A stretch of 64,000 bases of DNA, from assembly GCA_950295325.1 (NCBI GenBank), contig OX485809.1:2790001-2854000 (forward strand), given 5' to 3'. Positions 47,823 to 60,533 of this stretch are shown in pieces. The position numbers and the translations under genes were made by a program. The stretch comes from Polytrichum commune. Its lineage: Eukaryota; Streptophyta; Polytrichopsida; Polytrichales; Polytrichaceae. Under the pieces are notes generated by a model. That model saw only the letters and a list, made by a program, of their open reading frames with translations. It searched no databases and was not told where the DNA came from. The stretch's first letter is position 1. Each line of letters starts with the position of its first letter.

Positions 47823-50800
47823 ATGTCGCAAATTCAAGTCCAAGTTGGGATGGCCGCGTGCAGCCGCAATGTGGGTGTGGCGGGGAGCAGCATGTTTGCA
47901 GGCACCAGTAGTGTGACCTTTGTGAGGAGCGTCAGGTATGTGCTCGTCTTCCTAATTGGACACCCAGATTTGAGTGGACACCTATTATGGCAAGGCTTTT
48001 GTAGCGAAGACGACTGGAAAAAAAGAAAGAGACATCATCATGTGTTCCAATAAGATTGGTCTATGTGCACAAAACATATTCAAGCAATCTAGGTTCAATT
48101 GTTAATATCGCAATTGGGAGGGCCTATGTGACCACTTGTGAGAGAAAGAGAATCTTCACTTCGACCTCTTAGAGCTGTTTGCACCTTGTGATGAAACTCC
48201 GATGATTCTGATAATGTAATTGCGTGATTCATTGCAATTGCTAAGAGGATCAATTCCTGAGCCGGTTTCAAGATTACAAATGTACGTGGAGTTGGAAGTT
48301 CCCACTATAGGGCCACCAAGAGACATGTGTTCTAATTAATGTATGTTCAATTGTTAACATCACAATGGGGAGGGAGGGCCTATGTGATCACCTCGAGAGA
48401 GAGAGATTCCTCACTTTGACCTCCTACAACTTTTGCATTTCGTGATGAAATACCCATGATTCTGAAACTTGAAATGATAATGTATCTGCGTGATTCATTG
48501 CAATTGCTAACCGGAGGAGAAGGTCCAAAGGTCAGAAAATGTCTGTGGAGTTGGAATTAGGGCCATACCTTACTGGCTAAGGTGTGTGGGTGGGGCAGGG
48601 GTAGAAGGAGGGGGGTGGCGCTCATTAGAGCAGGAGGAGGAAGGCAGGAAGCAGCTGTGGCCGAGTCTGGGAAGGAGGAGAGGAAGAAGGTGGCGGTGGT
48701 GGTGGGAGCAGGATGGGCGGGTCTCGGCGCTGCCCACCATCTCACCAAGCAGGTTAGAAAAGCACCTCACTCTGCCCAATTGCTGCAACTCAATTTTTTG
48801 TTTCTCAAACTGTCGAGGCCCAGGAGAAAAATGATCAAATTGTCAAATTAATCTCTGTCGCGGTGTGCAATCATGGGTGTCAATGCACTTGTAACAACCT
48901 TTGGCAATTTTAATTGAGATAATGGCCATAATGTGGACCTGGCCGAGCCGACCGGTGGCGATTGTCTAATGTAGATTTTCTCGGGAAAGAGAGCACACAC
49001 GTCAATTGACGTACTTGGTCTACAATCTGTTGGACCATAGTACATTTTCTGAATGTGGTGGGTGTATTTGAATGTGTGATTCACCCTAAGAAACTTCAGG
49101 TGGAGGGACGGCATGACCTCTTCCCAATTAAAAATTACCTAGACATGTAACTTCAACAGATGCATATTATTAAAAGCTCAGATAACAAGGGGCATTAAGG
49201 TAGATGGGTCTTCCATGGTTACTTTCTCCGAGTAGCCCACTTCTCCTAGGATATGGAACACATTATTGGTATGAGATGGTTAGCGAATCCAAATGGAGGC
49301 CATAGCCACTTTCCTCACAATGTTCAGAGCTCGTGTGAATATCTTATTCATTATCAAAGTGAAGATTCTTGTGCTCATTAAATGGTCATAAAGGTTCCCC
49401 CGCCCCCCTAATTATCTTGACTATTAAACCTAGAATGGTTATCATATTTTGAGCACGCAATCCAAACTCTTTTGAACATGTCTTTTTGGTATCTGATCTT
49501 GGAGTCACACATAACCACATACCCCTCAAAATATAGGTGTTTGATCAAGATAACCAAATTAGGCACGTCTACCTCAGTTGCTGAGACCAGCAATGTGTGC
49601 GGCATTTTTAAGAGCAGTAGCCACATAAGTTTACAGCTATTCTTAATGAGCTTCACAGTTGCCTTAACGAAATTGGTTCATGCGTAGTTGACTTGAAACC
49701 ATCAGTACATTAATCTGATTGATAACTAGAGGGCAAGAAGTTTTCCTGCATCTTATACAATACATTTGTGAGGATGATAACGCAAGCTTTGACAATCCAT
49801 GCCATGTAAACAGAAGAGAGGATTTGCTTCTGTGTTAGGTCCTTAGGGTTTCGTCACTAACAAGTTGGATTTTTCCAGTAGTAATATGGATTTTCTTTTA
49901 TCTGAATTAATGAGTGATGAATACCGTAGCAACCTAGGGTAAACTCAGGAATGGAATTTGGAACCTTCAAGTGCAGGGTTTCGATGTTACCCTGCTGGAA
50001 GCAGGGGCTCAACCTGGGGGTCTAGTTGCAGGATGGCAAACGCCTGGCGGTCGCTCTGTGGAGGTTGGCATTCATGGTAAGCATGTATTTTTTCATCATC
50101 TCTGGTAGATATGTGTGAGGATTCCACCAAAAATTAATTCATCATTGCTACTCGAATAGCTGCTTGATTTTCTGCATGTGCGGTCTCTCCAGGATTTTGG
50201 TACCCATACAAGAATATATTCTCCCTTGTCAATGAGCTGGGACTCCAACCCTTCACACAGTGGACCAAGTCTGCCCAATTTTCCCCGGCCGGTTTAGAGG
50301 TGATCGTTCCACCCCTGCTGACTATCTTGTCAACACAAGACATTTGTATCTCCCCCAAGGATTTATACATTTCTGTTCGTGTGTTTGAACAAATGAATGT
50401 GAAGCTGTAGGATATTCTTCCATTGCAGACGCAAAGAAAATATATTCTAAAATGTGTGGTGCTAAGTATTGGGGGAGGTGGCTGAAGAGGGTGTTCGTGG
50501 ATTAGAGGGTCCAAATTTCGGGGCATGAGCCCTAGTTCCTGACCCGAGAATCCAAGGGTGCCTGAGGCAGCTACCCTTCTCTAATGTAAAAACCCTTCCA
50601 TTTGTTCCCACCGTGGACACTCATCTTCTGCCTATGAATGTCCCTTTGCCCGACATGGCTCCTCAAATATCAAAGAGAAAATCCAGAGAGGTTTTTACGC
50701 ATCTGCTCAGTCAGACGTAGTTAAGCATTTTAGGCCAGCTTTGATGGCCTGGCCATGAGATGCATAGGTTTGTGCAACAATAGGCTAGAACTAACAGGAC

Positions 50801-53800
50801 TGAATTGTTGAGGAATGTAGGTGGAATCACCAATTTTTCAAGACATGCCCCGGTTGCCTAGTCCTCTGGGCACTTTTGTGTACACACAGGTATGTCGATT
50901 GTCTGTCAATTGTGCGACGTCCATCATCCCAGCAATTGAAGTATGGATTTTTTTTTGCAAAACAACCGATTTCCAACCAAAACTCCAGTTGAATTGAAGG
51001 ATAACTCTACTACTATCTTGAACATGTTCCAATGTTCCAGTGTCCACTCAGCCACCTGTTGCTGCACGTTGATGTGTGTTTATTCAAAGTGATAAAGGAA
51101 TTAAAGTCAGATAAAGGAAATATAATGCTTGAGCGTTGCAGTTCAAACGGCTGCCGCTACTTGACCGTATGACCGCCCTTCCTCTCATGTATGCAGGTGA
51201 TTCCTTCGTTGCATAGCCTGACTCCTCTCATGTGTTTTCTGACGCTGGATTTTCAACCAGTGTATCTTAAAGTCAAGTCTTATCTTACAATTATCACCCT
51301 TGCCTTTCACAAATTCACAAAATCACAGATCAGCTCATGCATTGCCATAGTACATTCTACCTGTACATACTACACAAGAGTTTATTTATTGATTGACTGA
51401 TTGCCTTAGACTGTCTGACATTGTGACTGGGTGTGGCAGTGGTTGATTTTGACAACACTGACCGAGCGTGGCAAGACTATGACTCAAGTAAACCCCTCAT
51501 CCATTGATATCCTTCTAAATTCCAATAAGTAGGTTATCTGGTTTGAGTTCAATCCTGGAAATCCCAATAGAGACCACCTCCAAGCAGGAGGCAGGAGTGC
51601 TTGTCCCATAGGCTAACTCCAGAAACATGTCCCGGGTATTTATGCGAGTTTAAGGTTATGATCAAGGGTGAAGTGTCTCTCATACACACCAATCTAAGGT
51701 GGACGTGCCTAACTCGAACATAGCAATAATCTGGACACCTATAGTTGGGTGGTACGTGAGTTAGGTATGGATCTTAGAACGAACACCAAAAAGCCATGTG
51801 TTTAAAACAAATTGGACCATGTGCTCAATATATGCTAACCATTCTAGGCTCAGTGGTCAACATGATTTTGGGGGACCTATATGACCACTCAATCAGCACA
51901 AGAATCTTCATTTTGATTGTAAATAAGATATTCTTACGAGCTCCAAAAATTGTGAGGCAAATGGCCACGGGCATGATTTAGATAAGCTAATCATTTTGCA
52001 CTAATTGTGTGTTTCGTATCCTATGAGAAGTGGGTGCAGAGAGAGGAGTATCCAATAACACACATTTTATCTTAATTCTAATTGGCATCCTCTCTCTCTC
52101 TCTCTCTCAATTCTGAAAAGCTCCCACACTTGACACTGAACCCTAATTCCTGGAGATTATGGATGGCAGGAACTGCACGGGAGCTTTTCAGGGAGTTTGG
52201 GTGCTCGGAACGCGTATACCAGGATGCATTCAACCCAATGCTCCTAGTGGGGCTTTTTGCCCCTGGCGAGCTGTGCAGCGCCGCGGCTTGCCTGGGCATG
52301 CTGTACTACTTCATCTTGGCCCATCAGGTTCTTAACTCCTCCATCAACCTCCCAGTCAGGGCACTTTTACACTCTTACGAGCTTGAGGATCATTGAAATC
52401 TAAAATCTCTCATCGGTGGGAAATGCCGAGACCATGCCACTTTGGTTTACACCAGAGCTTGAGAGCCTAAGGGACCCAGGAAGTTTGAATGGATGGAAAA
52501 CTTACATGGAGTGCGACATGGCATGCAATGGATAATGTTTCCTCGTCTACGGGGTTCTTCTTACAAGCCCATCTCAAAGAAGTGGGTCGAGCCCAAAACT
52601 GGGAGACCAAGACACTTCAAAAATCTCACAAATCGTGATTTATAGTAAGTTGATGTGTAGAGGGGTTCATATGAATAGGATAGTGATGACTTAGTATTGG
52701 TTGAGAGCCTGGCCGCACATGTCATTACACTACACTTGAAGGCCCATGACCACACAAAAATCAATGTTAGGGCTGGTTCACATAGGGTCCCAAGTCCCAA
52801 GTCCCAGGTCTCAGTCATGTCAGCAAGTCCCAACATGGAGGCAAAGCCCCAACTTCTGAGCCTCAAAAAAACCATCTGAATAATGGTTAATTATCATTAA
52901 AGTTGGATCTTGATTATTTTATGCAAAAATATTTTCGGGGGTTTGTGTTGAGAGTTGGGTCTAGCTTTTCACTCGACCCAACTTCCAACACAAGTCCCGA
53001 GCGTCACCTCCAAAAAGTCTTGCCATGTAGGCATCTGGCTAAGGATTGACCTCAAGTAATCTTTGGATACATACAAGTATATGAGTGGTACCATATTGAG
53101 GTGACTGCATCCTTGATATGGAATTGCTAATCACCTGAGATGTATTGCATGCTTAACATCCTAGGAGAAGTGAGCTAATAAGAAAAAAGTGCATGTTTGA
53201 GGCCCACTCACCATACAAGAGAATGCGCACGGTATTGCCTCCGACTGGGTCAGTGTGATCTTGAATTTGAGAAGATGACAAGACAATTTTGGTTATGTTT
53301 GTCGTTGTTGTTGCAATGCTGCGAGGAGAGTTTGATGGGATGAAAAAAGAGCCCAGGGTGACAGCACCTATATATTTAGCAGGAGTCACTGGCAAAACAA
53401 GGCTCTAAAAATTTATAATAAGTTCATAATAAAGCATGGAACAATAAAGGTATCAAATGTAAATGCAAGGTATAATAAGGCATTATATGGTATGCTAAGG
53501 AATATTCTTATACCGTAAGATTATTGAAAACTCTTATTATATCCTACAACCCATGCATAACGAGTCTCCTTATATGGAGGCCAACCATATCAAAACAAAA
53601 AAAGTAAAAATACCATTGGATTGATCTTCTTGAGTTCTTTGCAAGAAGACCAAATTCATTGAGAAGAACGGGATTTCTGAATGAAAAATATGCATAAGAA
53701 ATTATTTCTTTTTCAACAAATATTAATAGCTTCATGGAGAACGCATGTTGCTGCCTGGGGGAAAAGAGTCCCACAGTCCACTCAACTTCACACACCATTG

Positions 53801-56800
53801 TCAATGGATCTCAGGATAAGGGGTTTAGCAGTACAAGGGTTAAGATTTTTCCTATATGGTAAAGCTAATACCTCTGGTGGATTATAATTTATTGCTTGGT
53901 GCAGCCAGACTTCGATGTCGTATGGTGCCGAGGAACAGTGGGTGAGATGATCTTCAAGCCATGGGTAGCGGCCATGCAGGAGGGTGGATGTCGATTCCTT
54001 TCGAACAAAAGGGTCACTGACCTGGTCTTGGACGAAGCCTCAGGGGAAGTGTCTGGTGTTCTCTGTGGGGAGGAGGAGTTTCCAGCTGACGCTGTCATCT
54101 TCGCCGTTGGTATATCTGCAATGCAGAAAATCGTCCCCAGTAGGTACTTTCTCACAACCACACACATGAGAATGATATCAATAGCCAGTCATATCATGTT
54201 CGTTTATGGTATTTAGTGTCACATGCATAATAGCGAGTGTCACTTACCCTATTTGGAGGCGTACGCTAGGTTACACTAATGATCCACAACTTCACCATTG
54301 CCTCACCTCATGGCACCTGGTGTTCAAGTTCGATTACTGATATCTTGGCATGAGTATGTTCAATAAGGTTATGAGGTGTATGCCTATGTTTCACAATGGT
54401 CTACCAGTTGACTTCAATGACCACAAATGACACTTGTTGTTAGTATGCTCAAGAATGCCTTCCCCTTGCATACTAATATGCAAAATTATCATCTCAAGTA
54501 TCCCAATGCGCTATGCTAAATGTCATAACGTAAATAGTATTTCACTTAAGCTAACGAATAGTATCATATTGGCAATCAACAGATGTGACACTTTGAGACC
54601 TCTAGGCATCTAGGTTAGGCCCTTCATAAACAATGTACATGACACTTACCCTATTACAAGGCCTGTGCATGGTTACGCTAATGGCGAAGAACTTGATCAT
54701 TAGTGTAACTTCATGACACTTGGCATTCTAGTGTGCTTATTAATATCTCAAACATTAGTATCCTCAGTAGCATTTATGAGGTCTATGCCTAGGTTACACA
54801 ATGGTCAACAAGTTGACTATAAGTGTAAACACATGATACTTGGCATTGGCCTTCGTATGTTCAATAATATCTTCCTCTTGCTACTAAAACGTAAAAACTA
54901 TCATCTCAAGCACTCCAATGTGCTACACTAAGTGTCATACTATAAATAGTTATGCTCTTCAAATATTTTCTTATGTTGAAAAATAGTTTCAATTAGCAAA
55001 CATGATATTACTAGGCATCTGGTTTAGATTGGCCACCAAATAGGGTACATGACACTAAATACCATAAACATATACCTAGGATGTTAAAGTACACGATTAG
55101 CACAGGATGATTAGCAAATCCAAATTGAGGCCATGAACATTTTCTTCATAATTTTTAGAATTGACATGATTGTCTTATTCATTATCAAAATGTAGATTCT
55201 CTTTTTTCCTTGAATGATCATACAAGTCACACTAGGCCAATTATGTTGCGTATTGGACCTAGAATCCTTAGCAAATTTTGAGCATGGAGTTTGTTCTCTC
55301 TTAAACAAATGTCTTTTTGGTGTCCATTCTTAGATCCACACACCACTCAAACATAGGTGTTTGGTTAAGGTAAGCACGCTCTAACCTCTGTAATATCATA
55401 CTTTGTGACAATCAAAGTGCATGTGAAATTAAGGAGGTCTGCAGTGTTAACATGGATGCATGATAATAGAGAATTAGTGTAGCATGTGACATTATGGAAT
55501 AACACAAAGTCAACATTGTGATAATGACAATGCGACGCGTGTGAGCATGTGGTTTGAATTCTTTGGTGGATTATTTTTAATTTCAAAACCCATGATATGT
55601 GAGAGGGAAATGTGACAACAAGGAGGGAGATTTAAACTGAGGACATGCGTTCCCTAGACAGGGTTTCAGGACATAAGAGGGGGAGTGACCTCACAGAGGG
55701 TGACATTACGGAGGTTAGGGTGTAACCGAATCAGACCTGCTTATTTCATGTAAAAGCTTGGGAGATTATCTTTTGTTGTCCTGGGGGAGGTTATCTCAGG
55801 AAACCGGCTGCTTACATGAGTGGTTGCATCTGTAACCAGAATATTATGCTGATTTCCCTTGACACGGTAGCTTAGATCAGTGCCTGGGAAGTTTTTGGGC
55901 ATAGTCGATTAAGATCCTAGTGATTCTAAATCCAGCCGGTTACATGTTGACATCTTCTGGTTTTGCTTTCATTCATTTGAGCTATATTCTATAGATTCCT
56001 CTAAAACGATCGGTAATTCTCCTGAAGTCTCCAACTTCAACCGGTTATTTCTCAAACTCAACCGGTTCATCTGCACCTAACCGCTGGTTCTCCCCAAGCC
56101 CTGGCTTAGATGATCTCAAATAATCTGCCAATTATTTATGAGGGAGAAAGTCCCTTTAACCCAAGAGTTGCTATGTCCTTTAAACCAAGTCCCTTAAACT
56201 CAAGAGTTGCTATGTCCTTCAAACCAGGAAGCTCCCTTGTGAAGAGGACTTCACCTGTACATACTTGCTAACAGATTGAATACAATAGGTCAATCAAGTA
56301 GAAACAATCAATACAATTAAGTTGTTCCTATTCTTCAACAACTCAATATGTCGCACCGTTCTAGATGCACTTTATTCCATGAATTACAAACAAAGAAACA
56401 TAACCAACAACGTACACTGATATGTGCAATTAGGTTGTCCCATGCTAATTTTATTGACATTCCACACTATTGTTGTACTGTGGTTGCTATACTGATCTAT
56501 AAACAAAACTATAAGTTTTTGTGCTTTGATTATAACCCAAGGTAATTTGCATGGGTAAAGAGGCAACCTATTCGTGAAGGCAACGTGATTGCATATATTA
56601 GTGTAGCTAACTATGTATCTAGGTACCAAGTATTTGTTGTGGATGCATGATAGTACCTACAATAAATAGTCCGATTAGTATGGGTGGAAAAAGAGTGGAG
56701 ATAATTAACATGGTCCGCTCTAGTTGTCAAGTTTGGGTGGAAATAACGTGGGTCCAACCCCTCTTCCCCTTGCTATTCGTTGAGACTTCCAACCAACACC

Positions 56801-57012
56801 TTACATAAAATGAAATATTCATTTCACATCAACAATTGCATAAAATCAAATACTTACCCACATTAATTTTCTAGAAAAGTAACTAATGTGGTCCACACTA
56901 ATTTTAAATTAGAGCTTTGGCATTGGTTGAAAATTAATGTGGGCTCTAGAGCATTACTGGGGCTCACACTAATAGGACTATATAGTGTTGTTGAGCATCA
57001 AGTCTTCACTTA

Positions 57013-57045
<33 letters not shown>

Positions 57046-60000
57046 CTCTGAGTTGGCTTAATAGCTGGACCACTAACCCTACTATTGCAATGTTTAGGGA
57101 TGGAGTTTCTGCAACTGACCATTTACTTGCGCTTGTTGTGTGTAGTAAGGTATTGAAAACGAGGGAAGAGTTTGTGAATACTGCAAATCTTGGAGCTGTT
57201 GACATTCTAGCTGTGCGTCTCTGGCTTGATCGCAAGGTGCCTCTTCTGTTTTACGGGTGTTTACAATTATAATTGGTGTTATCTCTTGGAATATGGTATC
57301 ATATACTTGATAGGTGCTTGATCTAGCTTGGACCTAGTAGCCAACTATCTTGTGTTGGTTCTAGGGAATGAAGGTGGGGTCCTTATCATATGCAAGGTTG
57401 TCATACACGGGGCCTAGGGATCTGTGTAAGGAACCTAGTGGCCTTGACTTTGAAAAATCATCAATTGAGCTAATTTTTTTTCCCTTATACCTATGTTCAG
57501 CCCAAGGCTAATATGATCTTTTTAATGTGCGATAGCTTAAAGTGTTGGTTGAAGCACCCTCTACCATATACAGCTATGGAGGAAAAAAGATGCGGGCACA
57601 ATAAATGGAGGAGATCCCAAATCATGATAAATTTTATATGAACTTGAGATGCCTGCTGAACAAGGACTATGATCATATATAATGGTGATTCTCACAGGTT
57701 GTCATACCAATGCCCAGCAACGCGTGCTTTGGATTCGATACCACGACAGGGTGGACGTTCTTCGACCTCAACACATTACATGACGAGTACAAGAATGAAA
57801 CCGGCACTGTTGTTGAAGCCGATTTTGTAAGTTTTTGCCACTCCATTTTCAACTGGACCTCACTCCCCTGTAATATAAGGGGTCACGTGTGATGATGGGG
57901 TGTTTTTAGGGGGGGCTAGGAAGCAGTGCGCACATATTCATGGGATATTTTGCATCTTTGATGAATATTCATGAATATTCATGATGAATATTTGATGCAC
58001 CTGTTACATTCTTAAATGAACTTTCAATACCCTATTTAGAACCTTCAAATGAGACCCTGTTTTTTTATCGCACCACATTTTCTAGTGGAATGTTGGTTAG
58101 CCCCGTCTTGCAAATACTGCCAACATAATAGGTGCAGAGATCAGGTCACCTCATTAATAACTGTCTCCAAGAAAATTGTTGTGTCATGCTCGCTTGGAGA
58201 ACCCTGTTTGAAAGCACTACTAGTGTGGATCAAATAACAACAAGAATGCAAGCAGTTCGAAACTTAAACATGACGAAAATTGTCATGTCACGATTGTTTG
58301 GAACCACGTGTGATAATGGGGTAAGTTTCAAGGGGGCTATGAAGTCAGACACATATTCATGGGATATTCCATGTATTTCATGATTTTCCTTGGAACAGAA
58401 TCTATATATTTCTCAAAGCAAACTTTCCAGTACCATAAGTCTATTTTAATTGTTTCATAAATCTTACTGCTTTGGAATTCACACCACCCCAAATTGTTTC
58501 CGCATGTGGTTCTTAATATTTTACACAGAGTTACCTCCCTGGGGTTTGAGAGTACTTCCAATGTGTATCAGTTGGTAACAAGAGTGGAAGTGGGTTCATG
58601 GATTGTTTCATGGCAGTATCATGCAAACCAGTTCCTGCCTTTAAGTGACGACCAAATTGTGGAGAAGGTGCAATCGTACCTGGCTGCCTGCATTCCGGAG
58701 TTTGGTAATGCAAAGGTTGTTGATCGAGCTGTTGTTCGATTCCCGAAAGCCGTCACCCACTTCTTCCCAGGTAATTTCATAGGCTCTCACCACGATTTGG
58801 GCGAAGCAACCCATACACTCATTCCTTGTTGGATGCCTAAACCCTTGCCTCCAAGGAACCAAGTGTACGGGCTGGGTTCGCCCCAGCCCTCTCACCACTA
58901 TACTGCCACCACCTAATTTGATGAGCAGATGCCATATGAAGGGTTGCTTCACACTATGGCCGAAGGTTGAGAGGCCGTCGATTTCCACCAATCAGGTTGC
59001 AAGAAACCAAGAGTTCGGCCTCTCGACCCTTCACACTAGAGGCCAAGTCCAGAAGCCATCGCAATTTAGAATGCTTACTTTTTGACCAAGGCAATGGACT
59101 CTCGAAGGAAGTTTGGGTCGGACGGGAATGGAAACCCAAACTATGGGCGAGAGGTTGCCGATTTTTTATTCATCAAAAAATCAAACATTGACAAGATCTT
59201 GGCCATTAGATTGGAGGGGTTGTTTTGGGCAGGGAATACAGTGAGATACTCCTTTGGGTTTGGACTTTGGGCTTGACCTTTAGAGGCTTCACACTATGCC
59301 TAGCCGAAGGCTCCAATTCCTATATCTAGCTTTCTTCAGCCCATTTCTTGGGACTCTCACAAAGTTCGGCCACTCAATCCCACAGCCTCTTGACTTGGAT
59401 GGCCATAGTGTGAAGCAGCCCTAAATTGAATTCAGAAGGCCGGTTCGATTCGAGATATATAGTTCCGAATGCCTTCATAGTTTCCTTATTTGCCTGTGCT
59501 GAGGTCTTTGTTGCAGGTTCGTATCAGTACATGATGCGGGGGACGACGAGCTTTCCGAATGTGTTCATGGCAGGTGACTGGATTGTGAATCGGCATGGCT
59601 CATGGTCTCAGGTACTTGCATCACACATCTCCAAAGGGTAGTGTCCACGTGAAATTATCTTATGATGTATTAATTAATTTGATGTGACACCTTGATTTGT
59701 AGTAACATAATCATACGCAACATATTAGAAGAGTAAATAAGAGATCACAACATGTTTTTAGAAATTTTATGATGTTTTTTTATTTCATTTCCATTTTTTT
59801 AATATGAAATCCTTGCCTCTGGAAGTTTCTGATATATGTACATTCATCATCCGACTCATGTCCTCCAACACATGTGGAAATGTTCATCAAGGCCTAGAGT
59901 TCACTACATCTCAAAACACAAGCGACCAATGCTTGATGTTAAATTCAGTGGTTACACATACCCTCCAGGGTTTGATAAACTGTCAAGTTCTGACTCAAAC

Positions 60001-60463
60001 ACTTAGCTAATCATCTACTCAACACTCATTCAACACATAGTTCAACCTTTTAGATCTTGCAGCTATTAAATTCAGGTACGAAAGTTTAAAATTGAAACCT
60101 CATGTTTGGACATTGATTTGATGCTGTAGATTGATGTGATCGGATCGATGCTGACCTAGTGACAAGCGTACTAACTTGATGATGTATGAAATTAGAGGTT
60201 ATGAAATTTTGTGATACACCGATCTTCAAGATTGTTGCTCATCGTGCTGGATGGATCGTATTTCAAAATTGTTGGATCAGGAAAAGGCATTCGTAACGGG
60301 CCTGGAAGCTGCGAACCGAGTGGTGGACCAGCTTGACCAGGGGGAGCTTGCAGAGATTATTCCCGTGGACGCCGATGAACCGCATGTGCAGGAGCTTCGG
60401 AGAATAAACGAAGCAGCGAAAGGGCTGATGAGCCAGCTGCCCTTCTCCCAGTTCTTCCTTTGA
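47823..60463 (+). CDS. Plastid-type FAD amine oxidase, carotenoid-desaturase-like
   Basis: Fourteen exons join in frame to 564 codons: 47823-47935, 48599-48752, 49977-50076, 50193-50299, 50821-50889, 51142-51196, 51440-51487, 52170-52327, 53905-54143, 57146-57236, 57698-57826, 58617-58770, 59517-59611, 60281-60463. All thirteen introns are GT-AG and all phases agree. Residues 1 to about 65 are rich in S, A, G and R with few acids, like a plastid transit peptide. A second ATG at 47853 is possible. KVAVVVGAGWAGLGAAHHL (about 68-86) is the FAD GxGxxG fold, followed by LLEAGAQPGGLVAGW. FMAGDW and GLEAANRVV (about 490-518) form the C-terminal FAD site. Blocks such as HGFWYPYKNIF and ARELFREFGCSE set it apart from ordinary PDS and ZDS. 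It belongs to the amine-oxidase/phytoene-desaturase superfamily. The substrate is not known to me, and a redox step on a carotenoid or other plastid lipid is inference. Confidence 0.9.
48041..48515 (-). repeat. Intron repeat family R, two adjacent copies
   Basis: Segments 48045-48255 and 48310-48515 are about 75-80% alike (TGTTCAATTGTTAAYATCRC, GGGAGGGCCTATGTGA, GTGATTCATTGCAATTGCTA). Their first parts match, in the same orientation, 51790-51925, and are inverted relative to 49278-49560 and 55105-55375. Confidence 0.65.
49278..49560 (+). repeat. Intron repeat family R, copy 3
   Basis: Matches 55105-55375 in direct orientation: TTAGCGAATCCAAATGGAGG, ATATCTTATTCATTATCAAA, GAACATGTCTTTTTGGTATC, ATAGGTGTTTGATCAAG. 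It lies in intron 2 of the desaturase-like gene. Confidence 0.7.
51690..51985 (-). repeat. Intron repeat family R, copy 4, inverted
   Basis: Its complement reads GGAGCTCGTAAGAATATCTT, AATGAAGATTCTTGTGCT and GGCTTTTTGGTGTTCGTTCT, matching copies 3 and 5. It lies in intron 7. Confidence 0.7.
52400..53900. other. Intron 8 of the desaturase-like gene
   Basis: No further gene is recognised. At 52915-53010 a short inverted pair (GTTGGGTCTAGC against CGACCCAACTTCCAACACAAG-type DNA) may mark a small foldback. Confidence 0.4.
54238..54950. repeat. Diverged direct duplication in intron 9
   Basis: Segment 54238-54540 is repeated at 54648-54950. Shared words include CACTTACCCTATT, GTTATGAGGT or ATTTATGAGGT with CTATGCCTA, ACACAATGGTC, ACTATCATCTCAAG or TTATCATCTCAAG, and AATAGT. 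The spacing is about 410 bp. Confidence 0.65.
55105..55375 (+). repeat. Intron repeat family R, copy 5
   Basis: It matches copy 3 along about 270 bases (TTAGCAAATCCAAATTGAGG, GTCTTATTCATTATCAAAAT, AAATGTCTTTTTGGTGTCC, ATAGGTGTTTGGTTAAG). It lies in intron 9. Confidence 0.7.
55860..56110 (+). repeat. Dispersed CCGGTT-rich repeat, copy 2
   Basis: The fullest copy: GGGCATAGTCGATTAAGATC, TATATTCTATAGATTCCTCT, TTTCTCAAACTCAACCGGTT. It lies in intron 9 in the same orientation as copies at 1150 and 60475. Confidence 0.75.
56669..56978. mobile_element. TA-flanked MITE in intron 9
   Basis: The inverted ends GTCCGATTAGTATGGG (56669) and CTCACACTAATAGGAC (ending 56978) are flanked by TA on both sides (56667-56668, 56979-56980). 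No coding capacity. A Tc1/mariner-type (Stowaway-like) origin is suggested by the TA target only. Confidence 0.65.
57013..57048. repeat. (TG)n(TA)n microsatellite
   Basis: A short GT run passes directly into a TA run, about 100 bases before exon 10. Confidence 0.9.
57885..58085. repeat. MITE-like inverted repeat, family CACGTGTGATRATGGGGT
   Basis: The left side GGGGTCACGTGTGATGATGG and the right side (complement GATAAAAAAACAGGGTCT, and TGTGGTGCG) are loosely inverted. A related copy lies at 58300-58515. A similar left end (ACCACGTATGATAATGGGGT) lies at 3596, outside the gene. Confidence 0.5.
58300..58515. repeat. MITE-like inverted repeat, second copy
   Basis: AACCACGTGTGATAATGGGG near 58302 is inverted at about 58485-58510 (complement AGAACCACATGCGGAAACAA, then TTTGGGGTGG). 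It shares CATATTCATGGGATATT with 57940-57957. It lies in intron 11. Confidence 0.55.
58941..59421. mobile_element. MITE with GGGTTGCTTCACACTATGGCC ends
   Basis: The left end GGGTTGCTTCACACTATGGC (58941) and the right end, read inverted from 59421 as GGGCTGCTTCACACTATGGC, form terminal repeats of about 40 bases. Internal copies of CTTCACACTA occur near 59028 and 59288. No clear target duplication. It lies in intron 12. Confidence 0.7.
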
Positions 60464-60474
60464 CTTACAACTCA

Positions 60475-60533
60475 GATTGCAGTGTCTGGGGAGATTTTCG
60501 GGCATAATCGGTCGAGATCTTAGTGTTTCCTAT
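60475..60533 (+). repeat. Dispersed CCGGTT-rich repeat, truncated by Copia
   Basis: ACTCAGATTGCAGTGTCTGG, then GGGCATAATCGGTCGAGATC and TTAGTGTTTCC match 1155-1225 and then stop where the putative LTR begins at 60534. The repeat starts about 10 bases after the stop codon of the desaturase-like gene and so must lie in its 3' untranslated region. Confidence 0.7.

Noticed and set aside
47085-47823. Minus-strand frames of 128 and 173 codons
   Set aside because: They lie antisense to the upstream region and first exon of the desaturase-like gene and show no domain or codon bias.
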